Below, piece by piece: positions 1 to 8,258 of a stretch of 64,000 bases of DNA (positions within the stretch are counted from its first letter, which is position 1; each line of letters opens with the position of its first letter). This DNA comes from Azohydromonas lata NBRC 102462. GTDB taxonomy: Bacteria; Pseudomonadota; Gammaproteobacteria; Burkholderiales; Burkholderiaceae_C. Location: the NCBI RefSeq assembly GCF_001571085.1, contig NZ_BCTC01000008.1:44134-108133 (forward strand), given 5' to 3'. The position numbers and the translations under genes were made by a program. The notes under the pieces were generated by a model. That model did no database searches and had not been told where the DNA came from. It was given only the letters and a program-made list of their open reading frames with translations.

Positions 1-314
1 TCGTTGTCGTAGTCGAAGAAGGAGCCGTCCTCCCAGCACAGCCGGTAGAAGGGCGACACGGGCAGCAGCTCCACGTAGTCCTTCATCCGCCGGCCGCTGA
101 GGGCGAACAGCTCCTCCAGCGCCGACGGGTCGGTGATGACCGTGGGCCCGGCGTCGAACGTGAAGCCCTGGTCCTCGTAGACGTAGGCGCGGCCGCCGGG
201 CTTGTCGCGCGCCTCGACCAGCGTGGTGTGGATGCCGGCGGACTGCAGCCGCACGGCCAGCGCGATGCCGCCGAAGCCCGCGCCGATGACCACCGCACGG
301 CGCTCCCCGCTCAT
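1..314 (-). CDS. crtI: Phytoene desaturase CrtI, N-terminal part (runs off left edge)
   Basis: FAD-dependent enzyme that desaturates phytoene to lycopene. Only about the first 104 residues are in the window. The reading begins MSGERRAVVIGAGFGG, a Rossmann dinucleotide-binding fold (GxGxxG), followed by an ARDKPGGRAY segment and FDAGPTVITDP, all typical of the CrtI N-terminus. The ATG at 314-312 overlaps the crtY stop in an ATGA junction, so the two genes are translationally coupled. It is the last visible gene of the leftward crtX-crtY-crtI operon; crtB and crtZ would be expected beyond the left edge but cannot be seen. Family assignment is firm; desaturation steps cannot be judged from the fragment. 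Confidence 0.93.
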   Translation of the reverse strand, partial: MSGERRAVVIGAGFGGIALAVRLQSAGIHTTLVEARDKPGGRAYVYEDQGFTFDAGPTVITDPSALEELFALSGRRMKDYVELLPVSPFYRLCWEDGSFFDYDN

Positions 315-1498
315 TGGTGCACCTCCACGCGGCCGGACGACGGCCGGTCCAGCGCCGCCCGCAGCGCCGCGCCCAAGGGCACGGGCGGCTTGCCCGCGAC
401 GATGCGCAGCTTGTCCAGCGGATGGAGTTGCGCGGCGTAGAAGCGCGCGATGAGCGATTCCGGCAGTCCGTAGAAACGTTGCATGACCTTCCAGCGCTGG
501 TGAGGTTGAGCCGAACGGAACAGCATGCGGTTGAGCAGGCGGAAGAAGCCTCTCGCGCGCCAGCGCTCCTGGGCGTGGCGGCGCACGGCCTGGAACAGGG
601 CCGCCGCCGACAGATCGGATTGCGCGGCCAGCAGTTCCGCCAGCGCCACGGCGTCCGGCAGGGAATAGCCCGTGGTGGGATGAAACAGCCCGGCCGCCAG
701 GCCTGAGCAGGGCACGCCGGCGGCCTCACGCCAGAAGGCCTGCACGTCGCCGGAGAGGACGATGGGCAGCACGCCCTGCTCCTCGCGCAGCACGCGGCGC
801 ACCTGCCAGCCGTGGCGCTGCACGTAGCGGGCAATGCGCGCGCGCAGCACCGGCACGTCCAGCGTGGTCGCGTCGGCGTAGTAGGTGTCCTCCACCAGCA
901 GCGTGGTCGCGGTGAAGGGCAGCACGTAGACGAAGCGGTAGCCGTCGTGCTGGTCCACGCCGGCGTCCATGAGCAGCGGATGCGCGAGGCCGTGCGGCTC
1001 GCGCAGCTCCAGCTCCTGGCCCAGGAATTTCTGGTGGCCCAGCGACAGCGCCGCGCTGCGGCGCAGGCCGCGGCCGTCGATGACCGCGCCCGCGCGCAGC
1101 ACGCCTCCGTCGGCCAGCCGCACCTGCGTGGGCGTGAGCGACGCCACCGGCACGCCGTAGCGCACCCGGTTGCCCAGCGCGGCCGACAGTTGCGCGTGGA
1201 AACGGTCCGAGGTGAGGCTGGCATAGCCGCCGCGCAGCACGCGCCGGCATTGCGGGAACACCACCTCGTGCGCGTCCCAGCGGTGGGCCACCAGCGGCGC
1301 TATCCACGCGCGCTGCGCCGCGCTCAGGTCCGTGGGGTGGAAAGACCAGGTGTGGTTGCCGCCCAAGGTGGCGCCGGCTTCGAGCAGCAGCACGTGCACG
1401 TCCGGCCGCGCCTGCCACATGCGCCAGGCGATGAGGCCATTGGCCAGGCCGCCGCCGACGAGGATCACGTCCGCGTCCAGCGCCGAACCCAAGGGCAA
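311..1498 (-). CDS. crtY: Lycopene beta-cyclase CrtY
   Basis: Cyclises both ends of lycopene to beta-carotene; a flavoprotein cyclase of the CrtY type. It shows the N-terminal VILVGGGLANGLIAWR dinucleotide-binding motif, GGNHTWSFH, DGRGLRRSAALS, MDAGVDQHDGYRFVYVLP, LLVEDTYY, and GLFHPTTGYSLP, all close to the Pantoea enzyme, and ends at the usual length (395 aa). No ATG lies near the conserved N-terminus; I chose TTG at 1498, 7 bp after the crtX stop, with TTG at 1492 as an alternative. Longer in-frame starts lie inside crtX and would add about 40 unconserved residues. The stop overlaps the crtI start by 4 bp. Confidence 0.94.
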   Translation of the reverse strand: MPLGSALDADVILVGGGLANGLIAWRMWQARPDVHVLLLEAGATLGGNHTWSFHPTDLSAAQRAWIAPLVAHRWDAHEVVFPQCRRVLRGGYASLTSDRFHAQLSAALGNRVRYGVPVASLTPTQVRLADGGVLRAGAVIDGRGLRRSAALSLGHQKFLGQELELREPHGLAHPLLMDAGVDQHDGYRFVYVLPFTATTLLVEDTYYADATTLDVPVLRARIARYVQRHGWQVRRVLREEQGVLPIVLSGDVQAFWREAAGVPCSGLAAGLFHPTTGYSLPDAVALAELLAAQSDLSAAALFQAVRRHAQERWRARGFFRLLNRMLFRSAQPHQRWKVMQRFYGLPESLIARFYAAQLHPLDKLRIVAGKPPVPLGAALRAALDRPSSGRVEVHQ

Positions 1499-1505
1499 CG
1501 CGTGT

Positions 1506-2792
1506 TCAGCCGGCAAGCCGCACCTCCGCGGGCGATGGGAGCCCGAAAATCTGTTCCATGAGCGTGACCGCCCGCACGGCGCCGCCGGCGGTGGCCACCT
1601 CGGCGCCCAGCCTGCGCGCGTTGGCACGGAAGGGCGTGTCCGTGAGCAAGCGCTGCAAGCGCCGGCGAATGGCCCCCGCCGTGGCCAGCCGCGGCGACAG
1701 GCTCAGGCCCGCGCCCGCGTGCACCAGGCGCGCCGCGGCGCCGGGGTGGTCGAAGGCGATGGGCAGCGCCAGCATGGGCGTGCCGGCCACCAGCGCGTCC
1801 AGCACCGTGTTGAGCCCGCCGTGGCTGACCACCGCATCGGCGCGCGCCAGCGCCGCGCGCTGCGGGGCGAAATCCGTCACCCAGGTCGCGCCCGCGGCCC
1901 GCACGGCTTCCACCTGCGCCGCGTCCAGCCAGCCGCAGTGCGCCAGCAGCAGTTGCGCATCCAACTCGCGGCAGGCGCGGGCGATGCGCTGGAACAGCGC
2001 CAGGCGCCCGCCCTGCATGGTTCCCAGCGAGGCGAAGATGAAAGCCTTGCCGTCGCGCACGGGCAGCACCAGCGGCGGCTCGTCCCGCGGCGGCGGGCGC
2101 AGCGGCCCAACGGCGTGGAAGCACGGCGGCAATTGGGTGCGCGGGAAATCGAAGCCCGGCGTGGTCTGGCTGATCTGCAACTGCGTCGAGAGGCACTGCG
2201 CCAGGTGCGTGCGCGGCGGCAGGCCCAGCAGCCGGGCCGACTCGGCGATGGCGCGGGCATGCGGCGCCATCATCCAGTCGTAGACGCGCGTGCTGGCCTC
2301 GTTGCGGTGGCGGGCGCGCTCGCTGTCCTCGTAGCGCCAGGGCATGACGGGCAGCGGCACCAGCGGCTCGCGGTTGACCGGCAGCGCGCAGGCCACGGAC
2401 ACGCAGGGTAGCCCCAGCGACTCGGCCAGCAGGCCGCCGGCGGCCTCCATCTGGTCGGCAACGACCACCTGCGCCCCGGCTTGCCGCAAGGCTTGCCGGC
2501 CGTGGCGGCACAGCAGCGCGGTGCCCTCGGCCATGTCCTGGATCACGCGGCGCAGCCCCCAGGGCGTGCCGGGCCGCGCCGCGCGCGCAGCCACTTCGGA
2601 CAGCGGCCGCTTGGGCTCGTCGCCCCGGCCCACGGGCTTGAAGCCAATGCGCTGGTCACTGATGAGCGCGCGCACCTCGGGGCGGGCGATCCACGTCACC
2701 TCATGGCCCCGGCGCAACAGCTCGCTTGTTAAACCTTCGAGCGTGCGCACGTGGCTCAGGAAGGGCGGCGCGATGACGGCAAAGCGCGTCAT
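1506..2792 (-). CDS. crtX: Zeaxanthin glucosyltransferase CrtX
   Basis: Family-1 UDP-glycosyltransferase (428 aa) expected to transfer glucose from UDP-glucose to the hydroxyls of zeaxanthin. It begins MTRFAVIAPPFLSHVRTLEGL as in known CrtX proteins, with the nucleotide-sugar signature near the C-terminus (VVSHGGLNTVLDALVAGTPMLALPIAFDHPG). First gene of the crtX-crtY-crtI operon; the order X-Y-I matches the Pantoea cluster. Its promoter should lie in the 240-bp gap shared with divergent crtE. Its presence implies that a hydroxylase (crtZ) exists elsewhere and that the end product is a carotenoid glucoside. The product is inferred; the family assignment is firm. Confidence 0.92.
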   Translation of the reverse strand: MTRFAVIAPPFLSHVRTLEGLTSELLRRGHEVTWIARPEVRALISDQRIGFKPVGRGDEPKRPLSEVAARAARPGTPWGLRRVIQDMAEGTALLCRHGRQALRQAGAQVVVADQMEAAGGLLAESLGLPCVSVACALPVNREPLVPLPVMPWRYEDSERARHRNEASTRVYDWMMAPHARAIAESARLLGLPPRTHLAQCLSTQLQISQTTPGFDFPRTQLPPCFHAVGPLRPPPRDEPPLVLPVRDGKAFIFASLGTMQGGRLALFQRIARACRELDAQLLLAHCGWLDAAQVEAVRAAGATWVTDFAPQRAALARADAVVSHGGLNTVLDALVAGTPMLALPIAFDHPGAAARLVHAGAGLSLSPRLATAGAIRRRLQRLLTDTPFRANARRLGAEVATAGGAVRAVTLMEQIFGLPSPAEVRLAG

Positions 2793-3032
2793 GGCGGGCA
2801 GCGGCTGGATGCTTGAGAAATCAAGCGCATGTGCGCAGTGGAAGCCATAGCGACCCCTTCATGCCATGTCCCCGGCTGATGAACGTGCGGCGGCCCACGC
2901 CGCCTCCAAGGTCCCGGGAACGCGGCGGCGCGCCGCCTGCTCTAAAAAGACCGTCCCGGGTGCCGCCCGGGAGCAAGGCACGCGCCGCCCTGGGTTGGCG
3001 CGGGCGTTTCCTCACCAGCCTTTGCCCAAGCC
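2793..3032. promoter_or_regulatory. Divergent crtX/crtE promoter region with two adjacent palindromes
   Basis: Holds no gene. Just upstream of crtX lie two abutting perfect inverted repeats: GCTTGA-GAAA-TCAAGC at 2811-2826 and GCGCA-TG-TGCGC at 2825-2836. They sit 19-44 bp from the crtX ATG, a position suited to an operator or to a 5' leader hairpin. No clear -35/-10 pair was recognised on either strand. Regulatory role is inferred from position and symmetry only. Confidence 0.4.
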
Positions 3033-4010
3033 ATGACGCTTTCCGCCGCAGACCCGATGGTGTTCCTGCCCGCCGTGGACGACCCCGTGCTGTCCGGCCT
3101 GCGCTCGGGTTTCGAGGCGCACCTGGCCGCAGCGCTGCCCAAGTCGCGCGACGCCGCCGACCTGGTGGTGGCCGCCATGCGCGAGGCCGCGCTGTCGCCG
3201 GGCAAGCGCATCCGGCCGCTGCTGCTGCTGACGGCCACGCACGCGCTGGGCCGGCCGGCGTCCTCGGTGATGGACGCGGCCTGCGCGCTGGAGCTCGTGC
3301 ATGCCGCCTCGCTGGTCATGGACGACTTGCCTTGCATGGACGACGCCAGCCTGCGCCGCGGCCGGCCCACGCTGCACCGCCAGTTCGGCGAGGACGTGGC
3401 CTCGCTGGCGGTGATCGGCCTGCTCAGCCAGGCCTTCCGGCTGGCGGCCGCCTCACCGGCGCTGGAGCCCGGCCCGCGTGCGCGGCTGACCGTGTTGCTG
3501 GCCGACGCCGTGGGTTGCCAGGGGCTGGTGGGCGGCCAGTTGCGCGACCTGCGCTGCACCGAAGGCGCCCGCACGGCGCGCGACGCCGCGGTGGTCAACC
3601 GCTGCAAGACGGGCGCGCTGTTCCGCGCCGCGCTGCAAGGCGCGGCCATCGCCGCCGGCGCGCAGGCCGACGTGCAGGACGCGCTGGGCCGCTGCGCCGA
3701 CGACATCGGCCAGGCCTTCCAGCTCCTGGACGACTTGAAGGACGACGGCGCCCTCGCGCCCACCGGCAAGGACACGCACCAGGACGAGGGCAAGACCACG
3801 CTGCTGTCCCTGCTCGGCCGCGACACCGCGCGGCGCCGCCTGCAGCGCCACTTGCGGCGCGTGGAGGACGCGCTCACGGCGCTGTTCCCGCAGGAGGACG
3901 TGGTGCTGCGGCTGCTGCGGCGGGGGTGCGGGTTTGACGCGCTGGGCCAGGCCGGCGCACGCCGCAATGGCGCGGCCCCGGCTCAGGGCAGCGCGGCCGC
4001 CGCGGGCTGA
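3033..4010 (+). CDS. crtE: Geranylgeranyl diphosphate synthase CrtE
   Basis: Trans-prenyltransferase making GGPP, the C20 precursor of phytoene, from FPP and IPP. The 325-aa protein carries the first aspartate-rich motif DDLPCMDD at about residues 97-104 followed by RRGRPTLH, and the second, DDLKDD, at 233-238; GKRIRPLL (57-64) is the IPP-binding region. The four-residue expanded first motif (DDxxxxDD) is typical of bacterial type II GGPP/FPP synthases; the adjacent crt genes argue for GGPP. It faces away from crtX, whereas in Pantoea crtE is co-directional with crtXYI. It ends 14 bp from the convergent rmuC stop. Confidence 0.93.
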   Translation: MTLSAADPMVFLPAVDDPVLSGLRSGFEAHLAAALPKSRDAADLVVAAMREAALSPGKRIRPLLLLTATHALGRPASSVMDAACALELVHAASLVMDDLPCMDDASLRRGRPTLHRQFGEDVASLAVIGLLSQAFRLAAASPALEPGPRARLTVLLADAVGCQGLVGGQLRDLRCTEGARTARDAAVVNRCKTGALFRAALQGAAIAAGAQADVQDALGRCADDIGQAFQLLDDLKDDGALAPTGKDTHQDEGKTTLLSLLGRDTARRRLQRHLRRVEDALTALFPQEDVVLRLLRRGCGFDALGQAGARRNGAAPAQGSAAAAG

Positions 4011-4024
4011 GACGGCGCCGCCCG

Positions 4025-5686
4025 TCAGGCCGTGCCGTCCACGGCGCCGGGCATGACGGCCCCCGCCTCGATCGCCGCGACCGTGCGCGCCAGCGCCGCC
4101 CCGGCCGCCTCGTCGGCCTCGGCCCGCTCGGTCAAGTGCGCCGGCAACTGCTTGGCCGGCTTGATGCCCAGGTCCTTGAGCATTTCCGCCTGCCGGATCA
4201 CGTTGCCCCGGCCGCTCGCGAGCTTCTTTTCCGCGTCGTCGAAGCACTTCTGCGCCGAGCGCAGCGCCTCGCCCGCGCGCTTGAGCTCGTTGGCAAAGCC
4301 GCACAGCCGGTCGTAGAGCTCGCCGCCGCGCCGGGCGATCTCCTGTGCGTTGCGGTTTTGCGCCTCCTGGCGCCACAGGTGCGACACCGTGCGCAACACG
4401 AACAGCAGCGTGGACGGGCTCACCAGCAGCACGTTGCGCCGCCACGCGTCCATGAACAGCTCGCCGTCGTGCGTCACCGCCAGCATGAAGGCCGGCTCCA
4501 CCGGCATGAACATCAGCACGAAGTCCAGCGAGTGCAGGCCGTACAGGTGCTGGTAGTGCTTGTCGGAGAGGCCGCGCAGGTGCGCGCGCACGGAATCCAG
4601 GTGCTGGCGCAGGTGGCCCGCACGCGCCGCCTCGTCCTCGGCATTGGCGTAGCGCTCGTAGGCGATGAGCGACACCTTGGCGTCCACCACCAGGCGCCGC
4701 TCCTCCGGCAGGTGGATCACCACGTCCGGCTGCAGCCGCTGGCCGTCGGCATCGACGCGGCTGTCCTGCGTCACGTACTCCTGCCCCTTGCGCAGCCCCG
4801 CGGCCTCCAGCACGCGCTCCAGGATCAGCTCGCCCCAGTTGCCCTGGGACTTCGTCGAGCCCTTGAGGGCGGAGGTGAGGTTCTTCGCGTCCTCGCTCAG
4901 CGCCTGGTTCAGCTCGGCGAGCTGGCGCACCTGCTGCGCCAGGGCCGAGCGCTCCTTGCCCTCGGTGACGTAGACCTCCTCCACCTTGCGCTGGAACTCG
5001 GTCAGCCGCGTGCGCAGCGGGTCCAGCAACTGGCCCAGGTTGGCCTGGTTCTGCTCGGTGAAACGCCGGCTCTTCTCTTCCAGGATGTCCGCGGCCAGCG
5101 CCTTGAACTGGTCGCTGAGCGACTCGCGCGCGGCCGTGAGCAGCGCCAGCTTCTCGGCCGAGCCGCGCCGCTCGGCGTCGAGCTGCTCGGCCAGGCCGCG
5201 CGCCTCGGCGGCGTGGCGGCGGCCCTCGGCGTCCACGCGCTCGAAGGCGGCCTTGAGCTCGCGCAGTTGCGCGTCCAACTGCTGCGCACGCTGCGCGTGC
5301 TCGGCCTCGGCGGCGGCCAGGCGCTGGCGGGTGTCCTGCTCGTCCTGCAGCTGCAGGCGCAGGTCCTGCAGATCGGCTTCCAGGCGCGGCACGCGCCCGG
5401 CGCGCTCGCGCAGGCCCGCGGCCTCGTCGCGCAGCCCGTCCAGCGCGCTTTGCAGCGCCTCGGCGCGGCCGCGCAGCACGCGCAGCTCCTCGCCCTGCTG
5501 GCGCAGCGCGCCTTCAGCGTTCTCGGCGCGGGCCAGGGCGGCGGACTGCTGCGCCTGGCCCTCGGCTTGGGCGCGGGCCAGCGCCAGCGCCACGGCCGCC
5601 TGCTGGCGCGGCCGCATCCACAGCACCGCCGCGCCGCCGCCAGCCAGCACGCCCGCGGCCAGCACGGCCAGCATCGCCACATCCAT
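4025..5686 (-). CDS. rmuC: DNA recombination protein RmuC
   Basis: RmuC-family protein (553 aa), thought to limit DNA rearrangements at inverted repeats; the C-terminal RmuC domain belongs to the restriction-endonuclease-like fold. An N-terminal membrane segment (about residues 5-24) precedes a long Ala/Glu/Arg-rich coiled coil to about residue 220, then the conserved core, including GNWGELILERVLEAAGL, QPDVVIHLPEERRLVVDAKVSL and DFVLMFMPVEPAF. The ATG at 5686 is chosen over a GTG at 5692 because the AGGAG ribosome site lies 7 nt from the ATG but 1 nt from the GTG. Monocistronic, convergent with crtE. Confidence 0.93.
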   Translation of the reverse strand: MDVAMLAVLAAGVLAGGGAAVLWMRPRQQAAVALALARAQAEGQAQQSAALARAENAEGALRQQGEELRVLRGRAEALQSALDGLRDEAAGLRERAGRVPRLEADLQDLRLQLQDEQDTRQRLAAAEAEHAQRAQQLDAQLRELKAAFERVDAEGRRHAAEARGLAEQLDAERRGSAEKLALLTAARESLSDQFKALAADILEEKSRRFTEQNQANLGQLLDPLRTRLTEFQRKVEEVYVTEGKERSALAQQVRQLAELNQALSEDAKNLTSALKGSTKSQGNWGELILERVLEAAGLRKGQEYVTQDSRVDADGQRLQPDVVIHLPEERRLVVDAKVSLIAYERYANAEDEAARAGHLRQHLDSVRAHLRGLSDKHYQHLYGLHSLDFVLMFMPVEPAFMLAVTHDGELFMDAWRRNVLLVSPSTLLFVLRTVSHLWRQEAQNRNAQEIARRGGELYDRLCGFANELKRAGEALRSAQKCFDDAEKKLASGRGNVIRQAEMLKDLGIKPAKQLPAHLTERAEADEAAGAALARTVAAIEAGAVMPGAVDGTA

Positions 5687-5919
5687 TCCCACGCTCCTCG
5701 TCCACCGGAGGGCGGGATTATCCCGAGCCCGCCGGCAGCCCCGGGTCCGCGACCGCGCCCATGGCGGCGGCGCAACACCCCGGGCCGCCCCCCGTGGCGG
5801 TACAAAGGCAGCCCGTGCCCGCCCCGGGCCGGGCTGGCCCGCGGCGGGCGCACGTCTTGCCGCCAGCCGCCCAATCGCCTGATCGCCCAGGCCGCCAGAA
5901 CCACCACCACAGGACTCCG

Positions 5920-7035
5920 ATGAGCGCCCTCTTTCAACCTCTGGACCTCGGCGCGCTGCGCCTGATGAACCGCATCGTCATCGCGCCCATGTGCCAGTAC
6001 TCGGCGCGCGAAGGCACGCCCGGCGATTGGCACCTCATGCACTTGGGCACGCTGGCGCTCTCCGGTGCGGGGCTGCTCATCCTGGAGGCCACGGCCGTCT
6101 CCCCCGAGGGACGCATTTCCCCCTTTGACCTGGGCCTCTACAGCGACGACAACGAGGCCGGCCTGGCCCGCGTGCTGCAGGCCGTGCGCGCCCATTCGCC
6201 CATGCCCATCGCCGTGCAATTGGCACATGCCGGCCGCAAGGGCTCCTCGCGCGCGCCCTGGGACGGCGGCACGCAGATCGCGCCGAATGAGCCCCTGGGC
6301 TGGAAGACCGTCGCGCCCTCGCCGCTGCCGCACAGCCCGGAGGAAGACGCCCCCGCCGCGCTGGACGCCGCCGGGCTGCGCAAGGTGCGCGACGACTTCG
6401 CCTGCGCCGCGCGCCGCGCCGCCCGCCTGGGGCTGGAGGCGATAGAGCTGCACTTCGCGCACGGCTACCTGCTGCACCAGTTCCTGTCGCCGCTGGCCAA
6501 CCAGCGCGACGACGAGTACGGCGGCAGCCTGGACAACCGCATGCGGCTGCCGCTGGAGGTGTTCGACGCCGTGCGCGCCGCCTTCCCCGCCGAGCGCCCG
6601 GTGTGGGCGCGCATCTCCGCCACCGACTGGGTGCCGGGCGGCTGGGACATCGAAGGCACCGTCGCCCTGTCACAGGCGCTCAAGGCCCGCGGCTGCGCCG
6701 CCATCCACGTCACCACCGGCGGCCTGTCGCCCCTGCAGGCCATACGCCTGGGCCCGGGCTACCAGGTGCCCTACGCGCAGCGGGTGAAGGCGGAAGTCGG
6801 CCTGCCCACCATGGCGGTCGGCCTGATCACGGAGCCGCGCCAGGCCGAGGCCATCGTGGCCGAGGGCGAGGCCGATGCCGTGTCCCTGGCCCGTGCCATG
6901 CTCTACGACCCGCGCTGGCCCTGGCACGCCGCCGCCGCGCTGGGCGCCCAGGTGTTCGCCCCGCCGCAGTACTGGCGCTGCCAGCCGCACGAATACAAGC
7001 ACCTGTTCATCGAGAACCGCTTCGGCCAGCGGTGA
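5920..7035 (+). CDS. NADH:flavin oxidoreductase, Old Yellow Enzyme family (YqjM/XenA-like)
   Basis: FMN-dependent ene-reductase of 371 aa that would reduce activated C=C bonds of enones or nitro compounds using NAD(P)H; the physiological substrate is unknown. The start MSALFQPLDLGALRLMNRIV is canonical; IAPMCQYSA carries the cysteine typical of the thermophilic-like/YqjM branch, and ELHFAHGYLLHQFLSP supplies the two flavin/substrate-binding histidines, followed by NQRDDEYGGSLDNR. In-frame sequence extends 53 codons upstream but is low-complexity and unconserved, so the ATG at 5920 was used. It is a single gene with no obvious operon partner. Confidence 0.92.
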   Translation: MSALFQPLDLGALRLMNRIVIAPMCQYSAREGTPGDWHLMHLGTLALSGAGLLILEATAVSPEGRISPFDLGLYSDDNEAGLARVLQAVRAHSPMPIAVQLAHAGRKGSSRAPWDGGTQIAPNEPLGWKTVAPSPLPHSPEEDAPAALDAAGLRKVRDDFACAARRAARLGLEAIELHFAHGYLLHQFLSPLANQRDDEYGGSLDNRMRLPLEVFDAVRAAFPAERPVWARISATDWVPGGWDIEGTVALSQALKARGCAAIHVTTGGLSPLQAIRLGPGYQVPYAQRVKAEVGLPTMAVGLITEPRQAEAIVAEGEADAVSLARAMLYDPRWPWHAAAALGAQVFAPPQYWRCQPHEYKHLFIENRFGQR

Positions 7036-7344
7036 GCGCGGCCTGCCGCGGCGGCGCGACGGCTGCGGTCGCCCGTGCGCGCCGCAGTCCCCAGCCCGGG
7101 CCACGGTGGCCATCAAGGCCCAGGCCTGAGGTCAGGGCACGGGTAGGGTCGCCGCAATAGCCGAAACTCACGACAAAAGCAGCCAAAAATCATTTTTATT
7201 CCCACATCAAAAGTGAAACAAATACAGCATCAAATTTCACGACACGTAAATCAAGTCTTGCTGGCATCATGGATTTAATAGGGATAAACGCCCCCTTTAA
7301 TATCCACCCACTAATCCAGTGGTGGCGGCTGAAGGAGCGTGGCA
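7036..7344. promoter_or_regulatory. AT-rich leader of the PEP-CTERM gene pair
   Basis: The first 120 bp are GC-rich and featureless. From about 7160 composition shifts sharply to AT-rich, which continues up to the PEP-CTERM gene. A ribosome site GAAGGAG at 7331-7337 lies 7 nt before the ATG at 7345 and decides that start over an in-frame GTG at 7339. I looked for a sigma-54 promoter like that of the third paralogue and did not find one; no convincing sigma-70 promoter was recognised either. Confidence 0.4.
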
Positions 7345-8190
7345 ATGCATTTCAAGCTGGTGACGATTGCGGCAGCCGTCGCAGGCATGGCCGCGGGCAC
7401 GGCTCAGGCCGATATACGGCTCAGTGCCCGCATCAATGATTTCGGCTATCAATTGACCGACCTGCGGCCCAGCGATGGCATGGCGCCGTCGCTCGACTTT
7501 GGGAACGCCGGCTACTACATCGACCTCAATGCCGCAGAAGGCCCTTACGCCGGTTTTCGCGATAACCAGATGAAAGGCTCTTCCGCAACGAAAATAGGCT
7601 TGCTTCAGGAAAACTTGTCCATTACCCGTGCCGTTTCTAGCGGGCGCAGCGATGCTGCGTTTGGCATTTCCGGAGCCTTGTCGAGCCACAGTTTCGAGTG
7701 GTTCGTGAGCGGAAATGCGGTGACCCCCAGGGGCAATCCCGTACAGGCCAGCTTGGTTCAGTTGCAAGCGATCAGCGGTCAGCCGGGCCTGTATTGGACC
7801 ATGACCGTGGCACCGTACACGCAGGTGACTTGGAGCGGGACATTGACATTGGAAGCCGCACAGACCCAGGGCAAGCGCGGGGCGCGATACGAAGAAATGA
7901 ACCTGTCAGGGGGATTGACGCTGCTAGACGAGAACCGCGAAATCATCGACGGCCTGGGGCGTTTCATCCATATTCCCCGCGGCACTGTGGACAGCCAGCA
8001 CAACGATTATGAAATTGACATGGTCTTTTCCAACCACAGCGCAGCGGCACGCCACCTGATTCTGGAAGGCGGCATGTCCGGCATGGGGCAATCATTCTTT
8101 CCTGTACCCGAGCCCAATACGGTCGCAATGATGCTGAGCGGCATGGGAATATTGGTGGGCGTGGTGTGCCGCAGACGCCGCCAGGCCTGA
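7345..8190 (+). CDS. PEP-CTERM sorting domain protein (paralogue A)
   Basis: Secreted protein of 281 aa. It has a Sec signal peptide (about residues 1-22, cleaved after AQA), a family motif DIRLSARINDFGYQLTDLRP-SDGMAP shared with two other proteins in this window, and a C-terminal PEP-CTERM sorting signal: VPEPNT, a hydrophobic helix of about 18 residues, then RRRRQA. Such tails are recognised by exosortase, and the proteins are exported and released or linked to the surface. The function of the body is unknown. Codon use is clearly more AT-rich than in flanking genes. Paralogue B follows 68 bp downstream on the same strand, so the two probably share a transcript. Confidence 0.9.
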   Translation: MHFKLVTIAAAVAGMAAGTAQADIRLSARINDFGYQLTDLRPSDGMAPSLDFGNAGYYIDLNAAEGPYAGFRDNQMKGSSATKIGLLQENLSITRAVSSGRSDAAFGISGALSSHSFEWFVSGNAVTPRGNPVQASLVQLQAISGQPGLYWTMTVAPYTQVTWSGTLTLEAAQTQGKRGARYEEMNLSGGLTLLDENREIIDGLGRFIHIPRGTVDSQHNDYEIDMVFSNHSAAARHLILEGGMSGMGQSFFPVPEPNTVAMMLSGMGILVGVVCRRRRQA

Positions 8191-8258
8191 TGAACACGGG
8201 GCCGTCCAGTCCATGTCCTGCGGCCAGGTTCCTACTGGCCAGCTTCCTGGAGAAACTC

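Noticed and set aside
311..1627. Extended crtY starting inside crtX
   Set aside because: The added 40 residues are not conserved in CrtY proteins; a TTG start at 1498 gives normal length.
7253..7275. CTGGCATCATGG as a sigma-54 promoter for PEP-CTERM paralogue A
   Set aside because: No TTGC element at the required spacing.
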